Shown here: positions 27,701 through 37,600 of the stretch, piece after piece | How positions within the stretch are numbered: the stretch's first letter is position 1 | Layout of the letters: every line of letters starts with the position of its first letter | Source of the DNA: Bacteroidetes bacterium CG12_big_fil_rev_8_21_14_0_65_60_17 | GTDB lineage: Bacteria; Bacteroidota; Rhodothermia; Rhodothermales; UBA10348 | Assembly (NCBI GenBank): GCA_002787815.1 | Contig: PCUY01000043.1 | Location: 1 to 46,986, forward strand | DNA: 46,986 bases | Direction: 5' to 3' | Translations under genes and position numbers: made by a program | Notes under the pieces: generated by a model | What the model was told of the DNA's origin: nothing | The model's database searches: none | The model's input: only the letters and a program-made list of their open reading frames with translations

Positions 27701-27880
27701 AGCCTGTGGGCGGTTTCGGATGAATCGACTGCCGCACTCATGGGCACGTTCTACGCGCACGCCGCCGGCGCGGGACAGTCGCCCGCAGCAGCGCTGAGAC
27801 AGGCCAAGCGTGACATGATCTTTGGACCCTGGGCGCATCCTTTCCATTGGGCCCCATTCATTTTAACCGGTCGGCCGTGA
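24755..27880 (+). CDS. Exported TPR-CHAT domain protein, caspase-like cysteine protease fold
   Basis: 1,041 residues with a signal peptide MPVFSGRSIVWVLAVLTIF ending near residue 33 (ATAYAQ), so it is predicted to leave the cytoplasm. The middle (about 130-560) is a long TPR array: AYLTYNEEALALRRRLGDRK, SFEALGRFDDAEAYYRKAAN, LGRPDRAEPFFERALDAA. A helical linker (about 600-680) leads to the CHAT domain (about 690-1041). The catalytic pair is intact: His903 in FVHFATHGLIDD and Cys952 in VVLSACETGLG, followed by GEGMVGLTRAFMYAGARSVM. CHAT proteins are clan CD peptidase relatives, including separase-like and CRISPR-associated members. No CRISPR genes are here. The start at 24755 is preferred over one 63 nt upstream overlapping fecR because it gives a clean signal peptide. 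Confidence 0.88.
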   Translation: MPVFSGRSIVWVLAVLTIFLLAGRAPRATAYAQVTGPGVSSSGAPAWVQALETAAAANDAATAGPLLRAHRLDIGDMLSGWIRAGLQERMAATTPDPSGTTLRRAARIAEWYREEFREGALMLQVGFAAELPDDRIADKLRADSLHESGVARRGQADLRDAARTDLLAAERIYEEIGDLAGLAATKGQLGYVSWFLDRDAYLTYNEEALALRRRLGDRKLIGNTLNDLGLYHRVIARQYTRALDHYLESERVRWAIGDSIPLSRTLPNIALSFEALGRFDDAEAYYRKAANLYLAVGDTARWITQRNNAAGILTDYMERHSDALVEMLGLRDDLRMVDDPRAEALVTNSLGVVSRRLGDFESAIAYYQDVIELSETHGFDDLLAGAHNNIGVVFIWLGRPDRAEPFFERALDAAARTGSANGRLDALVNLGSASFEQRAYDRSIVHLSEAAALADSLSRDITSAKVQMGLGNARLRAGGPASARPAYVQALAVANEYELPELRMGIYFGFGDAAEANEQPDSAYVWYEKGIAAIESARGLLRAEEDRAGFIAQTTYLYEDYIDFLTRMSEADADVWMARSFLTAERSKARVFSEQLAEATAGVRQSVDSDLAKREQVMIDSLAYVRSLIPAAADRERRAMLREYLRDLEIRFATLERDIRSQNPAYADLVYPRPASLSDLQASLAPGQAVLSYSVGDSSSALWAVSRDDARLVRLPSRSALKTQVDVLRFALEDPTRTTPRAYGLTAQSLYDVLVRPAADMLDGATSILVMPHDLLNYVPFEALVSSPGDTWTGHDYLIHAADITYVSSATAWLQLAKRSPVTYSHDLLAVGNPDFGGTNAMSALRNNPLEQLPFTGAEIESVQQVVGPDSRSVVLLGSDATEEGVRRASAGGTYRFVHFATHGLIDDNRPDYSALALTRPDASTRPGEGLLQASEIFNLSFDSELVVLSACETGLGQLVQGEGMVGLTRAFMYAGARSVMASLWAVSDESTAALMGTFYAHAAGAGQSPAAALRQAKRDMIFGPWAHPFHWAPFILTGRP

Positions 27881-27885
27881 GCCGA
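27871..27885 (+). terminator. Possible weak terminator at end of CHAT gene
   Basis: TCGGC-CGTGA-GCCGA makes a 5-bp stem (7 with two G-U pairs), followed by TTCCTGTTTATTT. The loop contains the CHAT stop codon. The T-tract is interrupted, so read-through or partial attenuation into the next gene is equally possible. Confidence 0.28.
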
Positions 27886-27936
27886 TTCCTGTTTATTTCT
27901 CGTACTGGATACATACACCCTCAAACCCAGACCACC

Positions 27937-28620
27937 ATGCCCACCTTCCGACGACTCTGCCTGACAGCGCTCATTGCCATGATGGCCGCCACGGCCCTCG
28001 TCACCGCTCCCCGCGCACACGCCCAGCAGCGGGGTGACGTCAATGATGACGAGCCCATCCGCCTGCGCGCCGAAACGCTCACCCGTTCATCCGAGGCTGT
28101 CGTCCTGGCGCACGCCGTTCGTAGCGAAAGCTTCTGGAACGACGACCGCACGGCCATCCTGACGCGCGTCACCCTGCGCGTGGACGAAACGCTTCTCGGC
28201 ACTTCCGCGGCCGAGACCGACGTCATCATTCCAGGTGGCCGCGTGGGCAACGTGATCCATGACGTATCGGACATGCCCGTGTTCTCGCCCGGTGACGAGG
28301 CGATAGTGTTTGTGGAGCGCCACGCGGCGAGCGGCATGAACGTCGTCAATGGTGGTGCCCAGGGCAAACTGGACATCGTGACCAACCCGATCACGCGCGA
28401 GAAGCGCGTGCTCGGCGCGGAAGGCCTGTTCAGCACCGACGTGTCGGTACCCGCCGGCACGGGCGCACCTGCAGGCGCCGCCCCGGCTGACGGGTCCGCC
28501 GAGGACAGATCTGCCGGGGGTGATGGGTCCGGCCTGGACGCCCTCGCGCCGGGCGCAGACCGCACCCTCACGCTCGAGGCCTTCAAGCGCGCTCTGCGTG
28601 GCGCCGCACCCCGGCAATAG
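27937..28620 (+). CDS. Small secreted protein of unknown function upstream of matrixin-type giant protein
   Basis: 227 residues. Signal peptide about 1-32 (ends TAPRAHAQ). The core (about 45-190) reads RLRAETLTRSSEAVVLAHAV, ILTRVTLRVDETLLGT, DVIIPGGRVGNVIHDVSDMP and FSPGDEAIVFVER. Its layout is a beta-rich domain with a GG turn and a G-D-E-A-[IV]-[VF]-F strand. I have met this layout in uncharacterised exported proteins encoded beside matrixin-like metalloproteases, and the next gene does contain such a protease motif. The C-terminal 60 residues are Gly/Ala/Asp-rich, ending in a helix (LTLEAFKRALRG). ATG27937 is chosen; an in-frame upstream start would overlap the CHAT gene. Function is unknown; a partner or inhibitor of the protease is only a guess. 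Confidence 0.7.
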   Translation: MPTFRRLCLTALIAMMAATALVTAPRAHAQQRGDVNDDEPIRLRAETLTRSSEAVVLAHAVRSESFWNDDRTAILTRVTLRVDETLLGTSAAETDVIIPGGRVGNVIHDVSDMPVFSPGDEAIVFVERHAASGMNVVNGGAQGKLDIVTNPITREKRVLGAEGLFSTDVSVPAGTGAPAGAAPADGSAEDRSAGGDGSGLDALAPGADRTLTLEAFKRALRGAAPRQ

Positions 28621-28697
28621 CCTCTCTGTCCGTCATGCTGCCGCCGACACTGACGGCCAATCCACCTTTCCCCTCTCCCACCGAGCTCCGCACCCCT

Positions 28698-31600
28698 ATG
28701 CATACTTCCGATAAAACTGCCCTGCTTTATCTGTTCTTACTGTTTTTTGCTAAAGTGCCCACAGCAAACGCTCAGGTCATGCCGGCTTTCGGATCTGAAT
28801 GGGCAAACAGTGGAAGTGTCCTGGCCTGGGACATTGCCACCGGAGACATCGACCGGGATGGTCACCTCGATTTTGTTATCGCCCGCAGGCCGGGAAATCA
28901 CGAATGGTATGCAGGGGATGGTACCGGTGGATTCACGCTGCAACAATCGTGGGGAGGAAGTCGCCCCTTCTTGGGAGTCGCCCTCGCAAATTTCGACCAG
29001 TCCGCAGATGGATCCCTGGACGTGGTATTCGGCGGGGGGCATTCGAACAACGACTCCTGTGGCAATCCCGTGCCCTGTCTACCGACAGAGGTTTACCTGA
29101 GCGAAGGTACTTCATTCAATACAACAGCCGCATGGACAGACGGCCTCACCGATGGCACGTGGGGCATTGCCACGGGCGACTTCAACAATGACGGCTGGCC
29201 GGACATAGTGACGGCCAACCTGAGTGGCGCATCGAAAGTCTTTCTGAACAACCAGGCCACGGGTGCCGGTTTTGGCTTCACGGAGGCCACGCTGCCAGGC
29301 ACCGCAATCCAGGCCTCGTCTGTTACTGTTGGCGAGTTCAACGGCATTGCCGGTGATGACATCGTGTTCGGTGATGGTACGATTTTACTCACTACAAATG
29401 ACGCCAATCTGTTTGCCCGCACCGCTGTTACCGGCCAGACGTTTGTAAACAATGACGACCTGGATGGAGACGGTGATCTGGACCTGGTCTTTGTGGGTAA
29501 CCGCGGCGAAGTCATCAGTTACCTCAACGATGGGAGCGGTTCTTTCACCCGGAAAACGGCACCCGGATTCGGTTTCGAAAACAACCCCCGTTTCGATGCT
29601 GCCCTTGGTGACATCAATAATGACGGGAATCCCGATCTCATGATCACCGGCTGGCTCCAGAATACGAGTCCGTTCGTAACGACGTACCTCGGTGTGGGCG
29701 ACGGCACATTTACGGCCAGCACCCGGTTCCCGGGTGCACAGCGTGGTGTCATTACGGGGGACGTCGACGGAGATGGCGACGCCGATATCATTGCGTCGTT
29801 CAACAACTTTGTGTACGAAAACGACGCACCGCTGGACCTCGCTGTTACCAACACCAACGACAGCGGCCCCGGATCGCTACGTCAGGCCATAGCGAACGCC
29901 AATAACACGACGAACAGCGGCGGACCCGAGGAAATCACGTTCGACATACCCGGTGCCGGCCCGCATACCATTTTACTGGATGCGGAGTTGGCCATCACGG
30001 ATCCCGTCGTTCTGAACGGCATCTCGCAGGCTGGCGCCACCTGCGGAACATCGTCTGCCGATCGCGACCTGCGTGTTGTACTGAAGCATTCCGGTGCTGC
30101 GCCAGCGAACGAAAAGCTTTTGCGCCTTTCGCCCGACGCCAGTGGATCTACTGTCCGTGGCCTGGTATTCGGTGCCTCGAACGGTATTGCCCTCAACCTG
30201 GACGGCACGGACAACGTACTCATCCAGTGCAACTTCTTCGGTACGGAGACCGACGGCACGACGCTGTCGCAGATCGCGCGGGAGGCCATTTTCGTGGCTA
30301 CAGGATCGAGCAACCTGATCGGTGGCACCGCAGCCGAGGGCAACCTCATTGCAGGAAGCGTGAACAGCGCCGTTGGACTCTCGTCGGCCAGCGGTACAAC
30401 CATCCGAAACAACATCATTGGTCTGAACTTATCGGCCTCTGCTGCCATTCAGCCGGCAACCGGTGGCACGGTCGGCATCAGCCTGTTCCAGAGCCCGAAC
30501 ACTACGATTGACAACAATCAGATGGGCGGATTCGAGGATGTGGCCATCGTGTCGGACAACAGCGATGCACCCGACATCAGTTTCAATTTCATAGGAACGA
30601 ACGCAGCACTCGGCGGCCCATTCACGAACGGAACGGGTGTTCGCTTAGCCAACAACACGGACAACGCACGCCTTCTCCTGAACCGGATTACGGCCAGCAC
30701 CGGTAATGCCATAGAGGTCCTGGACGGCGCGGCGGGCGCATCTACCGAAAACCAGATCGTGAACAACCGGCTGTACGGCAATGCAGGGCTCCCGATTGAT
30801 CTCAATGGCGACGGTCCGACCGTGAACGATGAGGGCGACGTGGATTCCGGGCCGAACACACTCATCAATTATCCGGAGAAATTGGTCGCGCAGATCGACG
30901 TGGACAGCAATCTTGTGCTTGCATGGAACGTCGGGACTCCCGTCGACGCATCGACCAATTACACGGTTGAGTTCTATGATGTGGATGCGACCGACGCCTT
31001 TGAAGCCGCCCGAATATTCAACAAAACGGGTTCAGGACTGGAGGTTGTATTTGCCACCGGGTCGTCGGCGGCGGGACTCGGCGTAGCAGCGGGTGACCGG
31101 TTCGTGGCGTCCCACTCGGAGTTTCCATCGGGCAATACGTCGGAGTTTTCTCCGGTCTTCACCGTAATCGGGCCTCTGACGGTCAACAACACCAACGACA
31201 GTGGCCCGGGATCGCTGCGCGAGGCCATACTGAATGCAAATGAGATGGCCAACGGCGGCGGACCCGACGTGATTACGTTCGCCATTCCGGGTGCGGGTCC
31301 GCATACGATCGCGCTCGCCTCGGAGCTTCCGCCGATTACAGAGGCGGTGACCATTGACGGGTATACGCAACCTGGCGCATCGCCCAATACAACGGCGGCG
31401 CCGCTGCCCCTGGACGCTGACATTCAAATCCGGATTGATGGCAGCGCAACGCCCGGAAATGGCTTTACCGTGTCGGGTAGTGGTACGACCATCAGGGGAC
31501 TCGTCGTCCACGGCTTCCCGGGACGCGCCTTTACGCTGGGCGGTTCGCTGCACGCTGTGCAGGGCAATCATGTCGGTACAGATGGCACCACATGGCTCGG

Positions 31601-34600
31601 GAATGATGGTGTGCACCTGAACGGCCAGGATCTGACCGTAGGCGGCCCCGATCCCGCCGACCGGAATATCATCAGCGGCAATATCGGTATGGAACCGAGC
31701 GTCGCGCGCCCTCTCGTCCAGGGCAATTACCTGGGTGTGAAAGCCAACGGTATCGAACTGATCAGTACGGAGGGCTTGGAGCGCCCGGACATCCGCATAT
31801 CGAGCAATCAGGCGACGTTCGTAGAGGTACGTGACAATGTGATCGCTGGCGCCACGCTTCGCGGCATTGAAATAGCGCAGGCCAACTGCTGTGAGGCCGA
31901 GACCAACTGGACCGTAGACGGCAACTTCATTGGAACGGACCATACGGGAAACACCACGCTCCCGAACGGAGCCTGGGGGGTGTACCTGCAGAAAGGGGCC
32001 AATACCAATACGATTTCCAATAATGTGATCGCGGGCCACAGTGGTCCGGGAATCCGGGTAACCCACGGTGATGGCCAGTTCAGTGCGCAGCGCGTGACCA
32101 TTACGCATAACCGCATGTACGGCAACGGTAATCCAGGAATCAGCCTGGAGTCGAACCCGCACGAAAATCCCGATGCCAACGATGGTATCGTGGCACCGGT
32201 TATCGACGAGGCCCACATTTCTGTGGACGGGCACCTCGTCATCCCCGTTTCAGGCACCCGCGATGGAACATTCGAATTCTTCGAGGCCGACGCGCAGAAT
32301 GAGGAAGGAGAACGCTTTTTCGATTCTTTCGCCCTCTCAGGCGGTTCGGCCACATTTGTGATTGCCGATCCTTCGGGCGCCGGTATTGCTGCAGGCAGCT
32401 TAATCATCGCGACTCTCACGGACTCCGCGGGCAACACGTCCCAGTTCTCGACAGCGGTAGAAGTAACAGCGGCGCCCAGTGATCCCCTCCTTGTTACCTC
32501 CACCGCCGACAGCGGCCCCGGTTCGCTCCGCGCTGCCGTCACGGCGGCCAACGACACGCCCAACGACGGCGGACCGGACGTAATCACGTTTGCTCTCTCG
32601 GGAGGCGCAACGGACGTCTATACGATCCAGCCGCTGACGCCGCTTCCAGCGCTGACGGAAGCCGTGACCATTGATGGCCTGAGTCAGGCGGGGGCCGCCT
32701 GCGGAACGAGCGACATTTCGGACCGCAGGCTTAAAATCGTGCTTGACGGCTCACAGATCGCCTTCGCGCCCTCGGGACCGAACGAGTCCGGGCTGCGCAT
32801 GGCCACCGGAACGAGCAGCTCCACGGTGCAGGGCCTCGTCATCCATTCGTTTCCCGGAGGCGGCATCCTGCTGGACCATGACACGGACAACAACGTCGTC
32901 AGGTGCAACAACATCGGAACCGATGTAACGGGGCTTGTGGCGCAGGGTAATACCGGCGCGGGCATTGACATCGTCGGCTTCTTCGGGACATCGACCGGCA
33001 ATATGATCGGCGGGCCGAACGCCATCGACGGCAACCTCATTGCGGCCAACGGCGCCGATGAAATCCACCTGGAGCCGGGTGCCGACTCGAATACCATACA
33101 GAACAACCTGATTGGTACCGATGCCACGGGCGCCGCGCTACTGCCGGCGGCGTCCGGCACGTTTTCCAACCAGACCGGCATCGGAAACAACCAGGGCGCC
33201 TCGAACATCATTCTTGACAATGTCATTGGCGGCTTCTCGAGCGGCATCGATCTGGCCAGTCAGAACGATGGGACCCGGGACTGGGGCGGGAGCAACGAGG
33301 TCCGCGGCAACCACATCGGCGTAGACCGCTCGGGAAATACGCCCCTCCCGAACGGCCGGGGCATCTCGCTGCACGGCAGCGGCCCGGGCAGCCACCAGAT
33401 CATTTCCAATACGATTGCCCATCAGTCGTCTGATGGCATTTTCCTTGACGGATCACACAACAATGTCATTGAGGGCAACGTCATATCTGGCAATATGCTC
33501 GACGGCGTCGTGCTTGTTCACAGCGGTGCGGGTAACGTATTGCGCGGCAATTACATAGGCACGGACAGCGCGCAGACACCCTTCCCCAATGGCGGCCACG
33601 GCATCGTGACTGCGTACACGGGTTCCACGCTCATCGAAGACAACGTCATTGCCCACAATACGCGCAATGGCATCCTGGCCAAGGACGATGACGTGACGGA
33701 CGGCACGCCGCTCGCTACAATCACGCGCAATGCGATCTTCGAGAATGGCGGAATTGGAATTGACCTGGTCCTCGACAATCCCCTTGACCCGACCGACGAT
33801 GAGGGCGACGGCCTGACGCCAAACGATGCGGGCGATGCGGACAACGGTCCCAACGGCCTGCAGAACTTCCCGGCCGTGTCGTTTGCCGGCATACGCAGCG
33901 GGCAGATCGACATCGAGTTTTCGCTCGAGCGTACGGAGGCCATGACGCTTGAATTCTTCGCGCCCGATGCATCGGGTTTCGAGGGCGAGACGTTCCTGGC
34001 ATCGGTACCCGTCGCATCTACCGGTGGAACAAGCGTGCTGACAAGCATTCCGCAGGGAACGCTCATGGCCGGCGACCTTCTTGTTGTCACTGCAACGTCT
34101 GCAAGCGGCGCGACCTCCGAGTTTTCGCTGCCGGTTACAATTGCCGCTGAAAACGTGGCGGCTGCACTTCCCGATCAGATTGTGCGGGTCCAGTCGGGGC
34201 TGGTGTTCACGCTGAGCCCGGAGCTGACGGCAATTTCCGGAATGGAAACGGCCATCCAGAACGCGATTGCCTCATGGGCAGCAGTGGGCACCTCCACGGC
34301 GGCAAGCGAAATCAGTTACGGCGGAGTCGATACGGGCACAGAACCCGACATGGGCGACGGTGTGAACCTTGTTACGCGATCGACGGCGAGCTTCCCGCTC
34401 TCCTCGAATACGCTTGCCGTAGCATCCAAACTGCTCACATTCGAGGGCAACATCGAATCCGCGACCGAAGCCAAAATCATTGAAGCAGATATCGTATTCA
34501 ATGCCGCGCTCATTGGCCAGGCAGACGGCATCGGCACCGACCTGACCCCCGGTATCTGGGATGCGCAGGCTGTTGCCACGCACGAATTCGGTCACACGCT

Positions 34601-37600
34601 CGGCCTCAGGCACTCCGGCATATCGACAGCGACCATGTTCTTTTCTATTCCATCTGGCACATCCTACCGGAGCCTGGAGGTGGACGATCGCGCATGGGTC
34701 ACGCACAAATACCCGGACCCGAACAACACAGGTGGATTGGGCTCCATTTCGGGCAAGGTGACGGACAGTGAGAACGGAGGCGCGGACCTTGCCGGCGCCC
34801 TCGTCACGGCGCGCGATCCGAATACGAAAGTCCGCCTGCACGCCTATACGGATAAAGACGGAACGTATACGATACCCGGCGTACCTGCGGGAAGCTATGA
34901 GCTGCGCATCCAGCCGCTCGATGGCGTCGTGGACAACATCCCCGGCATGTACCCGGGGACGGTGAGTCCGTATATCCGTTCCATCACGGAGAACGCGTCG
35001 TTCATCACCGAGTCGTGGTCGGGTGATGATGAAAGCGACAACGAGATCGAAGATGTCGCGGCGTTGGTGGCTGTTGGCTCGAGCGCTGCCATTACCGGAA
35101 TTGATTTTGCCACGAACGTGGACACCACGCCGCCCGTCGTCAACGGCGCATCGCCGCGCGGTGATCGCGTACCGACGCGGCCCGAGTTCGCCGTGACGTT
35201 CAACGAACCCATCACGACCAAGAATATCTTGTTCGAAGTGTTCGATGCTTCGAGCGAGCCCGTCCCGGGTCGCGCCGAGGTGCCGGGTGGCCAGGGAGTC
35301 GTAGCTGTTTTCACGCTGGATGCGGGCGTTTCGCTCACTCATGACGCCACGTACACCATCCGCGTGACGGGCGCCACCGATACGCGGGGCAACATCATGC
35401 CCGGTGAATTCACGCAGCCATTTACCGTCGTCTCTGCGGATCAGGAGGCACCCGCCGTGCTGGCCTCAAGTCCGAAGGACGCCGCTGTGAACGTGCAGAA
35501 AAATGTAACAATAAATGTTACATTTTCAGAGCCGATGAATAAGGCTTCCCTTGGGTCGGGAATGCGGCTCGTGGGCCCGGACGGTCCGATCAACGGCGAG
35601 TTGTTCTTCCCGAGCCTTTCCCTCGGTGGTGATCTGCCCGGCTGGGTGGTTGCGCTGCGTCTCGAGGAAGGAGTCTCGCTTCTTGACGACACCGGGTACA
35701 CGATTGAGGTGGACGCTTCCGTCACCGATGTGTCTGGCAATGCGCTTGGCACTGCGTTCTCGTCCACATTCCGGACCCCGACCAGCAGCGCGCCGACCAT
35801 TACGGATTCAGGCCCGGCAAATGGAGCTGGCGCTGTATCGGTGCGCACGGCGGTCTTCGCGGACTTCTCGGAGCCAGTCGTGCTGACGGCGGGCGATGTG
35901 ACGCTCGTCCAGGGCATGGGAACGGGCGGCGTAACCATCGCCGGCACGGCCGAGCTGTTGAACGAAGGTTTACGAATGGTCTTTCGGCCCTTTGAGCCAT
36001 TGGCGTTTTCAACTACGTACACGGCAACGTTCAACGCATCCATCACCGACACGTCCGTTCCGGCACAGTCGCTTGGTAGCGCGCTCACGCTGACCTTCAC
36101 GACGGAAGCCAAGCCGAGCGTGGCCACGGTATCGTCTGTCAGCCCACTGGTGGCCATACCGGGAGCGGTAGTCGTCTTCACGGGCACGGGCTACAGCCCC
36201 ATCCCGGGCCAGAATATCGTCCGGTTCTCCTCGGCAGAGGGTGGAATTGTGGTGACGCCCGACGCATCTACCCTGACCTCGCTTAACGTGGTCGTGCCGG
36301 ATGGCGCTGTGTCTGGACCGGTAGTGATCAATGAGCAGGCGACCATCAACCTGGAACTCTACGATGTGCTTCCCCTGCTGGACCCGGCTGTGTCCCGTTT
36401 CACGACCGAAAGTGCTCCGCGCGATGTGGAGGTATCGCCCGACGGTGGTACAGCCTACGTGACGAATACCGGCTCGGATCTGGTGAGCGCGATCAACATC
36501 GCGACGGGCGAAATACTGGCTGAGATCTCCGTCGGTGATGCACCGCTCAAGGTCGTCATGTCCCCGGATGGGTCGCGGCTCTACGTCACGAACTTTGCGT
36601 CCCACACGGTATCCGTGATTGGCGTTCTGGAGCAGAGGGTGGTCAATACGATCGAGGTCGGACTGAATCCGTTCGGTCTTGCCATCTCACCGGACGGCAA
36701 GCGGCTCTATGTGGCCGAGTACACAAGCCAGAAAATATCCATCATTGACCTTGCGGGGGGCAGCGGTACGGAGAACAAAGCCATTGCTCGCATCAGTGTC
36801 GAGAGCAATGAACGGGATGCGGATATATCTCCGGATGGAGCCACGCGCCTGGGCGAGGAATCGAGCCCCCGCGACGTGGAGGTCTCGCCCGACGGTGGTA
36901 CGCTCTTCTTCACAACCGAGACACTCGGCCTGCGGGCGCTTGTGCTCGATGCCAACGGATCGGCGAATGAGGACGCGGCGTCGTTGCGCATTACGTCGGA
37001 ATCGTCGACCCGCGATGTGGAAGTCAGTCCCGACGGCGGTGTCGTCTGGGTGACGACGCTGGCGGGTGCTCTTGAGGCCTACCGCGTACCCGCTGAGCTG
37101 TCCCTTACCGCCGATTTCCAGGCGGTCGCGCGCCTTGGCGAGGAGTCGAACTCCCGCGAAGTGGAGGTAAGCCCCGATGGCGGCCTCCTTTATGTGACGA
37201 GTTTCGACCTGGGCCTCGTGCAGGTCTACTCCATTTCGTCGCAGATCATTCCGAGTTCCAGCTCGGCGTCGGGTGACATCTCGGCCTTCGGCCTTGAGCC
37301 GCTGCAGACATTGGCCGTCGGGAACAACCCGGAAGCCGTCATTTTCTCTCCGGCGGCACAGGTAGCCATTGTGACCAATGCCGGATCGAACGATATCACC
37401 ATTCTTGACTTTGGCGGCGAGGCGTTGACCGTTGTCGATTCGGATGGCGACGGACTCACGGACGAACGGGAGAAGGAATTGGGGACCGATCCGAATAACC
37501 CGGATTCGGATGGTGATGGCCTCCCCGATGGGCTGGAAGTGAGTCTGTTGGGCACGGATCCGCTTCTGGCCGACACGGACGGCGACGGGCTTGACGACGG

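Noticed and set aside
24755-27880. CRISPR-associated TPR-CHAT (Craspase-like) system
   Set aside because: No Cas7-11/gRAMP, Cas1 or array is in the window, and the protein has an export signal.
31032-32234. 400-codon open frame on the minus strand opposite the giant gene
   Set aside because: It mirrors a repetitive GC-rich coding region on the + strand that has clear CSLREA/beta-helix motifs. Its product is low-complexity and Arg-rich.
29838-34150. Possible CRISPR or tandem DNA array
   Set aside because: The repetition is at protein level with diverged DNA and 1.3-kb units. No short identical repeats with unique spacers exist.
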